NCBI RefSeq assembly: GCF_001421015.2
Contig: NZ_CP013023.1
Span: 124,001-188,000 of the forward strand
Direction of reading: 5' to 3'
From: Paenibacillus bovis
GTDB lineage: Bacteria; Bacillota; Bacilli; Paenibacillales; Paenibacillaceae
Length of the DNA stretch: 64,000 nt
Under the pieces are notes generated by a model. It ran no database searches. It was not told where the DNA came from and worked only from the letters and a program-made list of their open reading frames with translations. The translations under genes and the position numbers were made by a program. Below are positions 46,237 through 55,456 of this stretch, piece after piece (position 1 is the first letter of the stretch; every line of letters starts with the position of its first letter).

Positions 46237-46415
46237 ACTTTCACTCTCCATTTTCATATTGGATCGACATGTATGGATATGTACATTGAGATGCTATAGA
46301 TGCTTTGCTGTTTTCTTTGCTGTTATCTATTATCCAGCAGACCTTACTTTCCAGCTCCATCTTACCAGATAACGGGTAATAAGCAATAAAGCTATTATGT
46401 AAAGGAGCGATTATC

Positions 46416-46868
46416 ATGCCCGATAAATTCAACTACGATATCGACTATTCCACACTTGATCTGCGTGAACATCCCGAGCTGTATCGTGTCGGCAAAGGAG
46501 AGCAGGGCGTGCTGATGGTTGAGCCTTACAAAGGCGAAATTCTGCCCCACTGGCGCTTCAAAACACCGGAGATCGCTACCGAATCCTCGGAGAAAATCTA
46601 CGCCATGTTCCTGGAATACAAAGAAAACAATGACTTTGTCGGCATGGACATGGCCCGCAAATTCCTGCAGATGGGTTATACCCGTGCCCGCCGCTACACC
46701 AATCACAAAGGCGGTCGCAAATATGACGAGAACGGCGAGATTCTGCCATATACCAGCGATCCGGTCAAAGCAGAATCCGCACGCATTTTCAAAGTCAAAT
46801 GGGACGAAGCCAAACAGGACCCCGACTATATCCGCATGAAAAAAGAGCACCAGCAGAAATATGGCTGA
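46416..46868 (+). CDS. DUF4385 family protein
   Basis: This 150-residue basic soluble protein matches the family across its length: LPHWRFKTPEIATESSEKIY, DFVGMDMARKFLQMGYTRARRY, then a C-terminal AESARIFKVKWDEAKQDPDY. The family is widespread in bacteria and phages and its function is unknown. AAAGGAGCGA precedes the ATG. Confidence 0.9.
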   Translation: MPDKFNYDIDYSTLDLREHPELYRVGKGEQGVLMVEPYKGEILPHWRFKTPEIATESSEKIYAMFLEYKENNDFVGMDMARKFLQMGYTRARRYTNHKGGRKYDENGEILPYTSDPVKAESARIFKVKWDEAKQDPDYIRMKKEHQQKYG

Positions 46869-46966
46869 TCTCTGTCTGCTGGTACTCTGTCCTATAATCT
46901 TATATAGGAGTTGACGGCTGAATACAGACCGTTTCATCAAATGACTCAGTCTGCATTGTATAACTG

Positions 46967-47092
46967 CTATTTTTCCTTATGCTTGTGCTTGTGTCCAGAT
47001 CCACTAATACCAGACTGATGAATCTCGCCGGTCTCATCCTGAATATCATAATAATACCGTGTATCCGGTTCAAATGAAGCCTTTCTGCCCAT
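46967..47092 (-). CDS. Possible 41-residue protein with a His/Lys tail
   Basis: The frame encodes KASFEPDTRYYYDIQDET... and ends in GHKHKHKEK. The composition looks protein-like, but the ribosome binding site is poor (GCGGGA about 16 bases upstream) and a stop codon directly precedes the ATG. It lies just downstream of the terminator of the stalk-domain gene. It may be a real small gene or a remnant. The rest of 46869-47251 shows only that terminator. Confidence 0.3.
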   Translation of the reverse strand: MGRKASFEPDTRYYYDIQDETGEIHQSGISGSGHKHKHKEK

Positions 47093-47116
47093 TCAAAATG
47101 CACAATATTCCCGCAC

Positions 47117-47162
47117 AAAAAGCCGGGCAGGCAACGGATCTGCGCATCCGTGCCTGACGGCT
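47117..47162 (-). terminator. Intrinsic terminator of the stalk-domain gene
   Basis: On the minus strand AGCCG, CAGGCA and CGGAT pair with ATCCG, TGCCTG and CGGCT with small bulges, followed by TTTTTG. Confidence 0.85.
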
Positions 47163-47251
47163 GTATTGTGTAAGCATATATGCTGTTAATCAGCTACATA
47201 GGTTAACTGGAAGCCCTGCTTATTGTGTAGGCAAACCACGTGGCAGTGCCA

Positions 47252-48373
47252 TCAGGAAGAAGGCTTATCTTCGTAAATTACAACTGACTCACTCACTGGT
47301 TCCCACTTTACGGTAGCTCCCAGTGCTTCACTGATCACGCGTACCGGTACACGGGTAGAGCCGTTTTTCATAATTGGTGCTGCCTGCAGGCTGACGGATT
47401 TTCCGTTTACTACAGCATTCTTTTTATTTACATACAGCTTGACCGTCTGCCCGTCCTTCACGACAGTAACCGATTGGTCCTTGGCACTCCAGGTTACTTT
47501 GGCGTTCAACGCTTCCGAGACGACGCGGAAAGGAACCAGAGTCGTTCCATTCTGGACGACAGGTGCGGCATCCGTGTACGATGTACCGTTGACGAACAGA
47601 TTCAGTACATCCGGATCAGCAGCGGTATGGTCGGATAATTCGTCGAGACGCTTGTAGCTGTCCAGATCGGTAACGTCCGACTGGATCACCTGCTCTTGCA
47701 GGGCAGCCGCGCCGTCTACATTGCCGCTCTCTTCCAGCAGATCCGTAGCTTTTTCCAGGGCTTCTTTGGAGTTCTGGATCTGCTCCAGTTGTGCCTGCAT
47801 CTCCGGAGTCAGCTGCGTCTCGTATTTGGTCAGCAGCAGATTAGCCAACACCTGGCCTGCCGGTTTGTCTTTTACGTTGTTGATGGCGTGCAGCAGACCT
47901 TTGTAGCCCTGTTTGCCTTTGCCGCTGTCATATACATCTTCGGTGACGCTGTCCGTACTATCTTCTGCTTTATCTTTGGAATGGCTGTTCGCTTTACCGT
48001 TACCATTTCCGTTATTTTGTTTTTCCTTCTTCTCTTTCTCTTTTTCCTTCTCCGTATCCGCTTGGGTATCTTCTGCTGGCGGCTGCGGTTGTACAGTCGG
48101 TACCGGCTCTGTCACAACAGGCTCTACTGGCGGTTCTGCTACAGGTGCTGCCGATTCCGGTACAGGCTGACTGCTCTCTATGGGAGCGGAGGTTACAGTA
48201 CTGGTGCTAGTATCCTCCTGTTTTGGACGATCTTTGGACTTGTCTTCCGATTTGGAACTGGAAGAGCTGGATTTGGATGATTTGCCGCTTTGATCCGACT
48301 TGGCCATAACGGTACCTGCTGCCATACTCGTAACGAGCAGACAGGTAAGCAGTACGGTCGTAAATTTCTTCAT
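47252..48373 (-). CDS. Exported protein with copper-amine-oxidase stalk domain
   Basis: The 373-residue protein has a signal peptide (residues 1-24), a long Ser/Lys- and Pro/Glu-rich low-complexity region (about 25-145), a helical middle part (LLHAINNVKDKPAGQVLANLL, then a coiled segment), and a C-terminal pair of beta motifs typical of the copper amine oxidase N-terminal (stalk) domain: LVPFRVVSEALNAKVTW and RVPVRVISEALGATVKWEP. This domain is common on Paenibacillus cell surfaces and does not imply oxidase activity. It diverges from the MerR fusion gene. Confidence 0.9.
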   Translation of the reverse strand: MKKFTTVLLTCLLVTSMAAGTVMAKSDQSGKSSKSSSSSSKSEDKSKDRPKQEDTSTSTVTSAPIESSQPVPESAAPVAEPPVEPVVTEPVPTVQPQPPAEDTQADTEKEKEKEKKEKQNNGNGNGKANSHSKDKAEDSTDSVTEDVYDSGKGKQGYKGLLHAINNVKDKPAGQVLANLLLTKYETQLTPEMQAQLEQIQNSKEALEKATDLLEESGNVDGAAALQEQVIQSDVTDLDSYKRLDELSDHTAADPDVLNLFVNGTSYTDAAPVVQNGTTLVPFRVVSEALNAKVTWSAKDQSVTVVKDGQTVKLYVNKKNAVVNGKSVSLQAAPIMKNGSTRVPVRVISEALGATVKWEPVSESVVIYEDKPSS

Positions 48374-48417
48374 ATATCTATCCCCTTTTGGTTATAATCA
48401 GGCTTAAGTATTACAGA

Positions 48418-48440
48418 GTACCTATAGACTATAACGGTAC
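48418..48440. promoter_or_regulatory. Dyad in the MerR-fusion promoter region
   Basis: GTACC and GGTAC flank TATAG-A-CTATA, with two extra bases on the right side. MerR-type regulators bind dyads of this size inside stretched promoter spacers. It lies 35 bases upstream of the MerR-methyltransferase start and also close to the divergent gene. Confidence 0.5.
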
Positions 48441-48474
48441 AATACAGCAATTTATTAAGGTGGTAAGGGATCTG

Positions 48475-49452
48475 ATGAAAATCAACGAACTGGCGAGCAA
48501 GCTGGGCATCTCCACGCGTGCTATTCGCTTCTATGAACAAAATGGATTATTGGAGCCTGCCCGGCAGCAGGATAATCAGTATCGGGTATTTGTGGAAGAG
48601 GATATCTGGCGGCTGCAGACGATTATTGCTCTGCGTGAAGCCGGTATGCCGCTCAAGGATATACGTCATGTACTGGAACCGACCGGTCTGCCGGACAATG
48701 AACGACTGCGTTATTATCTGGAACTGCAGCATTCCATCCTGACGACCCAATGGCTGGAGATGAAGCGAATGACCGAGACTACCGCCCAGATGATCGAACT
48801 GCTGCGCCATCGACAGGAGCTGCCGATTGGGGAAATCTATCAGCTGGCCGAACATTCGCGGACTCTGCGGGAGATGCGCCAGAACTGGCAGGATCACTGG
48901 GACTTTGATCAACGGGCTTCGCAGCATGATGAATATGTACAGACCGATACCGGAGAATACCCGGATTACGAAAAAGCCCTGGACAGCACAGCGAGTGCTA
49001 TTCAGGGCATTGCAGCAGAACATGGTCTGGATCTGGGAACAGGCACCGGCAATTTGGCGGGCCGGCTGCTGCGCCAGGGGATAAGAATGTCCGGTGTCGA
49101 TCAATCCCAGGAGATGCTCAAGCAGTGCCGCTCCAAGTTCCCGGATATGGATCTGCGCATCGGCAATCTGCTGGCTATTCCGTATCCCGATCAAAGTTTT
49201 GATTTTGTGGTCTCCAGCTTTACCTTTCGGCATCTGAGCGACGAGCAGCAACTGCTGGCTCTGCCAGAAATTCAGCGTGTGCTGAAACCGCACGGGCGTA
49301 TCTGTATTACCGATCGCAACAGCAACTTTTCCGATGACAAGGGTTCCCATGCAGAGTTTCTGCTGCATTGGCTGAACAGCCACGGGTTTATCGCTACCCA
49401 TCTGAATCCGCAGGATAACTGGTTCACCTTGCTCGCCGTCTCTATTCGCTAA
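48475..49452 (+). CDS. MerR-type regulator fused to an S-adenosylmethionine methyltransferase
   Basis: The 325-residue protein has a MerR winged helix (KINELASKLGISTRAIRFYEQNGLLEPARQ) with the following dimerisation helix, then a class I methyltransferase domain with motif I GLDLGTGTGNLAGRLL (about residues 180-195), GVDQSQEMLKQC and FDFVVSSFTFRHLSD. The methyltransferase half could be a ligand sensor for S-adenosylmethionine or its substrate, or a true enzyme. AAGGTGGTAAGGGA lies before ATG 48475. It is alone in its transcription unit. Confidence 0.9.
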   Translation: MKINELASKLGISTRAIRFYEQNGLLEPARQQDNQYRVFVEEDIWRLQTIIALREAGMPLKDIRHVLEPTGLPDNERLRYYLELQHSILTTQWLEMKRMTETTAQMIELLRHRQELPIGEIYQLAEHSRTLREMRQNWQDHWDFDQRASQHDEYVQTDTGEYPDYEKALDSTASAIQGIAAEHGLDLGTGTGNLAGRLLRQGIRMSGVDQSQEMLKQCRSKFPDMDLRIGNLLAIPYPDQSFDFVVSSFTFRHLSDEQQLLALPEIQRVLKPHGRICITDRNSNFSDDKGSHAEFLLHWLNSHGFIATHLNPQDNWFTLLAVSIR

Positions 49453-49527
49453 TCGCTTGCGTACGGTTCTATATCGAGCAGCGCTTGTCCTGTATCCCGA
49501 GCATTTCGTTTATGCGTTGCTGCCCGG

Positions 49528-50577
49528 TTAGGGCTTCATGCCTTTTTGGACAGCGGCCCAGAACGTATTGTCTTCCATACCCAGTGCCCAGACGGATGCT
49601 CCGCCCAGCTTGTAAGCAGGCACCAGGTGGGCTTTTTCCTCTATGCTGCGTGCATTTTCATACCAGACTACATGCTTGTTACCCTTGCTGTCCGTATAGT
49701 TGAAATAAGGAGAAGTGGTCGCTGTATCCCATTTTACGGCTGCTCCGGTTTTCTGCAGCAGTGCCGCGATATTCTTGCCGGCGATCTGATGATGATCTTC
49801 CTGACGGCTCGTGGTCAGGTTCCAGTCATAGCCATAATCCGGCAGACCGATCAGTATTTTGGATGAAGCGACCTGGGATACGGAAAATTTCAGGGAGTCC
49901 TCGATCCAGCTTTTGCTGGCGACTGAACCGGGTTCGGACCATGGACCGTGCTCGTCGTAGGTCATCACCTGAAGGAAGTCCACGTATTGTCCCAGAGCAG
50001 CATAATTATACGCGCCCGACCAGCCGTCCGATGGATCATCCTGCGTTTTGGCCGGAACAGATACCACGACCTTATAACCTGCCGGATGCAGTGCTTCCGA
50101 GACGGATTTTACAAAGCTGGTCAGTGCACTGCGATCCTTGGCCATGACGCTCTCAAAATCGATATTGATACCGGTATATCCATTCTTTTTGACGGTGTTG
50201 ACCATATTGGTAATCGCTTTTTGCCGGACGGTGGAATTGGTCAGAATCGTATGTGCCAGCGCCGGATCGAAATCGTCGGTGCCAAAGTTTGAGAAGCAGG
50301 CATAGGTTGCCAGCGTATGGGATTTGGCATAGGACAATGCCTGTGTCGGCACATCACCGATAACCCCTCCAGCGGTATTCATATTAAAGGAATCTGTCGA
50401 GATCCCGGTCAGATAGGCATGGTACGTTGTCAGCGCCTGATAGGACGCATCATCCGGAGTATAATACCCCAGCACGCTTGCTGCTTCCGCCCGTGATTGT
50501 TCTCCGGTAAATCCTCCTACCGTACTTGTCAGCAGCAGCGCAAGTGCGCCAGTAACTGCCCATTTTCCAAATGCCAT
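49528..50577 (-). CDS. Secreted glycoside hydrolase family 18 protein
   Basis: The 349-residue protein has a signal peptide (residues 1-32) and a complete GH18 barrel starting VLGYYTPDDASYQAL. The catalytic motif is GINIDFESV, with Glu as proton donor, and the C-terminal GGASVWALGMEDNTFW is typical. There is no LysM or SLH domain. The sequence style is that of Bacillus YdhD/YaaH-type enzymes acting on cell-wall or chitin-type glycans; the substrate is not certain. Confidence 0.92.
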   Translation of the reverse strand: MAFGKWAVTGALALLLTSTVGGFTGEQSRAEAASVLGYYTPDDASYQALTTYHAYLTGISTDSFNMNTAGGVIGDVPTQALSYAKSHTLATYACFSNFGTDDFDPALAHTILTNSTVRQKAITNMVNTVKKNGYTGINIDFESVMAKDRSALTSFVKSVSEALHPAGYKVVVSVPAKTQDDPSDGWSGAYNYAALGQYVDFLQVMTYDEHGPWSEPGSVASKSWIEDSLKFSVSQVASSKILIGLPDYGYDWNLTTSRQEDHHQIAGKNIAALLQKTGAAVKWDTATTSPYFNYTDSKGNKHVVWYENARSIEEKAHLVPAYKLGGASVWALGMEDNTFWAAVQKGMKP

Positions 50578-50612
50578 CTATATTCCTCCATTTCAAGAAT
50601 GATATAACGAAT

Positions 50613-50668
50613 ACAAAGAAAACCGCCTTCCCGGCGACCCTATGCTTAGGATACCTGAAGAAGGCGGT
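50613..50668 (-). terminator. Intrinsic terminator between the MATE and GH18 genes
   Basis: On the minus strand ACCGCCTTC and GAAGGCGGT form the stem, followed by TTTTCTTT. Confidence 0.75.
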
Positions 50669-50734
50669 ATTGTAAAAATATAGATATCACATCTGTATAC
50701 TGTAATATACTCTGAATCCGGTGTACTGCTCTTA

Positions 50735-52150
50735 TCAGACCGGAGCAGCCATCGGTACATTTTCCGGTGTTTGCGGTTCATCGTGCTGCACCAGGGAGTG
50801 TTTCTGCCATGCTCTGCTCTTCCAGCGGAAGTACATAATGACGGCTCGCACCCACTCATCGGCTGCAATCGCCAGCCAGATACCGGCCAGTCCAAGATCC
50901 ATTTTGAAAACGAACAGATAACCGAGTGGCAGGCTCATACATACCATGGAGATCAGTCCCATATAGACCGGGAACTTGGCATCGCCCGAAGCACGGAGCG
51001 AGTTGATAATCACGATATTGCATGTCCGTCCGGTCTCCAGCAGGAAGCTGAGCAGGATGACCTGTGACGCCATGCGGATAACTTCCGGATTGCTGGTAAA
51101 CATGCCAATCAGCGGCTCGCGCATCAGGATAATGATAACATCCATGATCAGCGTTGCACCCATCGCCCATTTTACACTGTTCCATACGCGGTGATAGGCT
51201 TCTTCCTTGCGGTTCGCACCGACCAGACGGCCAACGATAATCGCTGTACCCATACCGATCGCAATACTGAACAGATAGATAAAGGTCGAGATATTATTCG
51301 CATACTGGCGGGAAGCCATCGCTTCACTGCCCAGATACGTTACATAGAATACGAAGACCAGCTGGCACATCTGGTAGGTTACTTGCTCTACAGCAGACGG
51401 TACGCCGATTTTCAGGATTTTGAGAATGTATTCTTTGGACATCCGGAAGTAATCGGCAATCTGAATGCGCACTTCCATCACGCGGTACATCAACCAGAAG
51501 AAGATGACCACACATACGAGGCGGCTAACGATCGTGGAGATCGCTGCGCCCTGTACGCCCATTTGCGGCAGACCCCAGTGACCAAAGATCAGCAGGTAGT
51601 TCAGCCCTACGTGCAATACGTTCATGAATACAGAGACAAACATGGTTTCTTTGGTAAATCCGTACGTACGGATAACCGCCGCCAGTGTGTTAATCAGCGC
51701 CTGCAGGAAAATCGCGCCGCCGACGATAGCGATATAGCTTTCTGCCAGCGCCAGAATCTCACCCTGCAAATGCATGGCTTCCATCAGATGCCCACCAAAC
51801 AACAGGAAGGTGGTACTCAGGAGCAGACCGACCGACAGGTTCAGCGTAATCGCCAGTGCCGTAATCCGGCTCGCCTCCAGTACTTTGCGTGATCCAATGT
51901 ACTGGGCTACGACGATAGCGGCCCCGTTGCCGATTACCTCCAGGATCAGTATAGCGATTGAAATAACCTGATTGGATGTGCCGACAGCTGCTACCGCATT
52001 ATCGGATACATCGCTCAACATTAATGTGTCGACGATTCCCATTAACATAAACAGGAATACCTCGAGGAAAATCGGCCAGGTCAGACGAAACAGGTTAAAC
52101 TGTTTGTCCGCTGCCGGGCTGTTATCGTGTGTAGGGTTCATAGCGCTCAT
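50735..52150 (-). CDS. MATE family efflux transporter
   Basis: The 471-residue membrane protein has twelve hydrophobic segments and MATE signatures such as WPIFLEVFLFMLMGIVDTLMLS and the repeat half starting KILKIGVPSAVEQ. It exports drugs or metabolites using an ion gradient. ATG 52150 is preceded by AAGGAAGGTGA; an upstream ATG has no binding site. Confidence 0.93.
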   Translation of the reverse strand: MSAMNPTHDNSPAADKQFNLFRLTWPIFLEVFLFMLMGIVDTLMLSDVSDNAVAAVGTSNQVISIAILILEVIGNGAAIVVAQYIGSRKVLEASRITALAITLNLSVGLLLSTTFLLFGGHLMEAMHLQGEILALAESYIAIVGGAIFLQALINTLAAVIRTYGFTKETMFVSVFMNVLHVGLNYLLIFGHWGLPQMGVQGAAISTIVSRLVCVVIFFWLMYRVMEVRIQIADYFRMSKEYILKILKIGVPSAVEQVTYQMCQLVFVFYVTYLGSEAMASRQYANNISTFIYLFSIAIGMGTAIIVGRLVGANRKEEAYHRVWNSVKWAMGATLIMDVIIILMREPLIGMFTSNPEVIRMASQVILLSFLLETGRTCNIVIINSLRASGDAKFPVYMGLISMVCMSLPLGYLFVFKMDLGLAGIWLAIAADEWVRAVIMYFRWKSRAWQKHSLVQHDEPQTPENVPMAAPV

Positions 52151-52579
52151 GATGTCACCTTCCTTTGTGTGCATAGTGGGTATAACTTATGGCAGTTCGT
52201 GACTGCAAAATCCTCACGTTTTTACATGAAGATAAATGACCATTTACGACGGGTATCTGTAAAACTCTACGTATCTTAGCATATCCATTTTCCGATTGCA
52301 CTACTAAAATTGAAATTTTCTGAAAAATTTACAGAGTTTTTGATTCATGCTTATAAAATGAGGGTATGTAAGGGTTTTACTCAAAATTCCTTGCTTCGTT
52401 TTACATTATTTTTATACTGTTTTTCACAAGCAAGCAATATAGCAAAAAAGCGCACCGGGTTATTTCCTGACGGAAATCGGTGCGCTTTTGTTATTACCAT
52501 AGCATTGGTTTCAGCAGCGAAATAAACAATAAAAGCATGTCAGCCATAAGAAAACGTGGCTAGTTAATAAAGAAGCGAT
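52151..52579. other. Intergenic region between MATE and stalk-domain genes
   Basis: It contains a strong terminator at 52444-52489. The rest is AT-rich with no recognised motif. Confidence 0.4.
52444..52489 (-). terminator. Bidirectional intrinsic terminator
   Basis: AAAAGCGCACCG pairs with CGGTGCGCTTTT, with an inner ATTTCC/GGAAAT stem. It lies downstream of the stalk-domain gene on the minus strand. Confidence 0.9.
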
Positions 52580-53500
52580 TTATTGCTCGGCCAGTGTAAC
52601 GACAACAGCATTATAACCTGGCTTGAGTGACATCGGATTGCCCTGGATCGCTACGCCAAATTTGTCATCGAGCGTCCCGGCAATACTCAGTCCTGTATCA
52701 TCGACCTGATTATTGAACAAAGTCAGCTTATGCGGAGCATAATAAGCCAGGTAGGCATTGCCAACATCTTTCAGGCTTGCCTGAGTCGTATAGGTGAGGA
52801 ACAGCTGCTTTTTATCGCCGGCTATCTGTTCGCTTACTTTTCCTTTGACTGCATCAGCCGGAAACGGGAAATCGGTCGGCAGGTATTTGCTGGTGATTAT
52901 GCCTGTTGTCATGCTGACCACCGGTGGTGCTGCAGCTTCTTCGACAACAGGGCCTATCGGGCCGTTCGTTACATTGCCTGCTGTAATTTTGGCTGCTTCA
53001 TTGGCTGCAGCGATATACTGGGAGGCAGCCGAAGGTTTGCTGCTGGCTGCCGGTGTACTGTAAGCCGCTGGTGCACTGGCTGCATCTGCTGTGCTTGGTG
53101 TACTGCTGGACGTTCCGGTGGTACTTTTTCCGGTGCTGCCTGATTTGGCAGTCGGCTGGCTGGAGCTGCTGTCAGCTGCTTTGCTGCTGCTTGTTGTTAC
53201 TCCACTGGCTGACTGGATCATGATTTTATTATTCATGACATCAAATAGTACTTTGGAATTTAGCGTTTCTCCAACCGCGCGAATCGGTAGGTAGGTGGTT
53301 CCTTCATACGTAATTGCCGTCATTTTGTCTCCATTGGAATTGACTGGCGTATAAGCTTTGCCATCCAGCTCGATACTGATTCCGTAGTTTTTGAACGCGG
53401 AGATCTTCTCCATTTTCGCACCTGCGTATACACCTGCCGAGCTGGTGAGCAGCATACCTGCTACAGAGGCAACGACGATCCATTTTGTTTTGCTCATCAT
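52580..53500 (-). CDS. Exported protein with copper-amine-oxidase stalk domain, second copy
   Basis: The 306-residue protein has a signal peptide or anchor (residues about 6-26), a stalk-domain motif (YGISIELDGKAYTPVNSNGD, TYLPIRAVGETLNSKVLFD), a long Ser/Ala/Thr-rich linker (about 100-190) and a C-terminal domain of about 110 residues not recognised (TGIITSKYLPTDFPFPADAV onward). AGGAGAATGAAC favours ATG 53500. It differs from the gene at 47252 in layout, with the stalk domain first instead of last. Confidence 0.88.
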   Translation of the reverse strand: MMSKTKWIVVASVAGMLLTSSAGVYAGAKMEKISAFKNYGISIELDGKAYTPVNSNGDKMTAITYEGTTYLPIRAVGETLNSKVLFDVMNNKIMIQSASGVTTSSSKAADSSSSQPTAKSGSTGKSTTGTSSSTPSTADAASAPAAYSTPAASSKPSAASQYIAAANEAAKITAGNVTNGPIGPVVEEAAAPPVVSMTTGIITSKYLPTDFPFPADAVKGKVSEQIAGDKKQLFLTYTTQASLKDVGNAYLAYYAPHKLTLFNNQVDDTGLSIAGTLDDKFGVAIQGNPMSLKPGYNAVVVTLAEQ

Positions 53501-53870
53501 GTTCATTCTCCTGTCTGTTCTGGGTTTGCCGGCATCTATGGGAGGCGAATCTGTATACTTTACAGATCCACTGTTCTGGTTAAACCGCTGCACACCGTGC
53601 CAATGGCTCAGGTGCTTTGTTATATTATCGGCAGAAAGAACCCGGACAATTATATTCTATAAATGGATAATATTACTTTTTATTATTCTTTTTGCAGAGG
53701 TAGGGTATCTTGGGTGTTTTGTGCTGTCTTTTTATACCAAAAAACCATCTGCATACGCTGCAGATGGTCATTATGTAGATGGGTATCCGTACTTTTAGTG
53801 TCTGCTTCCTGTCTGCCTTACTGGTCAAGTTGTATATCGGAGAATAATCTATTTTTCTTGCTATAACGTT
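53501..53870. other. Intergenic region with one terminator
   Basis: Apart from the terminator at 53737-53768, no gene, repeat or promoter could be supported in this stretch. Confidence 0.4.
53737..53768 (-). terminator. Intrinsic terminator of the XRE/membrane-protein operon
   Basis: On the minus strand ACCATCTGCA and TGCAGATGGT form a perfect stem, followed by six T. Confidence 0.9.
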
Positions 53871-54290
53871 CTAGTTTTTGCGGAGTAAAATGGCATGGAT
53901 AATCTGCAGTGTAATCGAACCCATATACAGCAACAGGGTCAATGCCTGAAGAGCTGTCATCGTTAACCAGGACAACAAGGCAATCATACCAAGAATGCCT
54001 GCATAGCCAATAATGAAATAAAAAGTCAGATAGATCGCCTGCTTGCGAATCGCATCCAACCGTTCATCACCGCGGATAAAAAACTGCTCATTTATACATG
54101 CCCAGGTCAGGAACAGAATAGCCAATCCTACATTAGGGATATAATCCATCCAATCGATAGTTCGGCCAAGCTGCATATTTATGCTGATATTAGTAATCAT
54201 GGTATACAGCTGAATTAGTGCCACTAATACGCATATAAGGCGCAGCAGCCAGTTGCTTTTGAGCGATGTCGTTACTTTTGTTCGGTTCAT
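53871..54290 (-). CDS. Membrane protein paired with an XRE regulator
   Basis: The 139-residue protein has four hydrophobic segments (about residues 13-33, 50-65, 88-108, 112-133). Its ATG overlaps the stop of the upstream XRE gene (ATGA). Small XRE regulators coupled to a multi-span membrane protein are common in Bacillota, but the role is mostly unknown. Its family was not identified. Confidence 0.85.
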   Translation of the reverse strand: MNRTKVTTSLKSNWLLRLICVLVALIQLYTMITNISINMQLGRTIDWMDYIPNVGLAILFLTWACINEQFFIRGDERLDAIRKQAIYLTFYFIIGYAGILGMIALLSWLTMTALQALTLLLYMGSITLQIIHAILLRKN

Positions 54291-54508
54291 AAAGGTTCCT
54301 CCTCCAGAAAGAAAATATGCTCTACTGTCGTACGGAATATTTTGGCCATCTGCAGTGCCAGGGGCAGCGACGGATTGTATTTGCCTCGCTCAATCGCATT
54401 GATTGTCTGACGGGATACGCCCAGCAAGTTCCCCAGCTGCTCCTGCGAATAGCCGTTCAGTTCACGCAGCAGTTTGACTTCATTTCTCAAATGATGCTCG
54501 CTTCTCAT
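54287..54508 (-). CDS. Small XRE/Cro-type transcriptional regulator
   Basis: The 73-residue protein is a single helix-turn-helix domain (LRELNGYSQEQLGNLLGVSRQTINAIERGKYNPSLPLALQMAKIF) with a short acidic tail, like YozG of Bacillus. GGAGGGGTAAGC precedes the ATG. It is translationally coupled to the membrane protein and probably controls this two-gene operon. Confidence 0.93.
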   Translation of the reverse strand: MRSEHHLRNEVKLLRELNGYSQEQLGNLLGVSRQTINAIERGKYNPSLPLALQMAKIFRTTVEHIFFLEEEPL

Positions 54509-54868
54509 GCTTACCCCTCCACTCTTCCATTTTTATGGAAATCAGCTTCGATGTCAAGTTTACTTTACATTATGATTGTTGGTATCGTTATTACTCCGTA
54601 TATCCAGCATTCATTCCAATCCTTTTACAGCGTGTATAGCTCTGAAAATAATCTTCTTCTAATAGATAATATAAAAAAGCATAGTTAATATAAAAAAGCA
54701 GCCTCTTCGCGAGCACGAACAAGCTGCTTTCTTCTATAGAAGAGGGACGTGCTAAAAGCACCTATCCACGAAGGATGCTCGCCCTCCCTGTCTGGATTGA
54801 CCGGGTTCGTTTACGATTCGTCCACTTTGTTGCTATATTACGGTTCGATATCCAGGGAGATTACAGGG
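54509..54868. other. Intergenic region upstream of the XRE gene
   Basis: It contains the terminator at 54691-54729 belonging to the small membrane gene on the minus strand. No other feature was recognised. Confidence 0.4.
54691..54729 (-). terminator. Intrinsic terminator
   Basis: On the minus strand AGCAGC and GCTGCT enclose an inner TTCG/CGAA-type stem and are followed by TTTTTT. Confidence 0.8.
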
Positions 54869-55111
54869 CTATTCTTCCCTGTCCGAGCGGTAGCGCTCTG
54901 TTTGTTCACGGATATGACGATCATAGCTGTTCCGGTGCAGCCAGACGCTATTGTTGACACTTGCTGCCTGTCCCAGTCCGAACAGTACAGCGATAATCAG
55001 AAAAATCATACCATAAGCATACATAAAGTACCCCAGGTAAAAACAGGCTATAATTCCCACCAGCAGGGCCAAAGACAAAAGGAGTAGCAGGCGGATCATG
55101 ACTTTTTTCAT
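54869..55111 (-). CDS. Small membrane protein, unknown function
   Basis: The 80-residue protein has two membrane segments (residues 5-27 and 31-50) and a charged cytoplasmic tail RHIREQTERYRSDREE. AAAGGAGAAAC lies before the ATG. The family is unknown to me. The gene diverges from kimA. Confidence 0.75.
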   Translation of the reverse strand: MKKVMIRLLLLLSLALLVGIIACFYLGYFMYAYGMIFLIIAVLFGLGQAASVNNSVWLHRNSYDRHIREQTERYRSDREE

Positions 55112-55238
55112 AGGTTTCTCCTTTATCTTTGACTATGATTCGATAGTAGATTTCAGGACATGACAGCAGTTGACTTACTTATGACTTAATTTTAACAAAA
55201 TTCCGTAAAATATTGCATGACTTTTTGCAAAGCAGGAG

Positions 55239-55340
55239 TATAATGAAATACGCTTGCCCGTATGTTCATATGGGCACAGCCCCCAACAAAGTGCTGCTTG
55301 AGAGATGCTGAATAGGTGTATATAAAATTTAACATTATTC
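55239..55340 (+). promoter_or_regulatory. kimA promoter -10 and a structured leader of unknown class
   Basis: A perfect TATAAT lies at 55239-55244, without a good -35 at 17 bases. The transcript would start near 55250 and run about 200 bases before kimA. Its first 80 bases can fold: ATACGC with GTGTAT as a closing stem, GCCCGTAT with ATATGGGC, and CAGC with GCTG. It does not match the ydaO c-di-AMP riboswitch, which controls kimA in Bacillus subtilis. Confidence 0.45.
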
Positions 55341-55456
55341 TTATTTCTGTTATGACGTATCCATCCTATCCCTGTACCCTATGCATGCTGACTCGGCAGG
55401 CAATGATTTGTGGCAACCAACTAAAATCCATTTAATTAATGAAACGAGGGTGTAAG

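Noticed and set aside
55112..55456. ydaO-type c-di-AMP riboswitch upstream of kimA
   Set aside because: The conserved blocks of that class, including the GGGGAACC-like and GGGGTGAATC-like segments, are absent.
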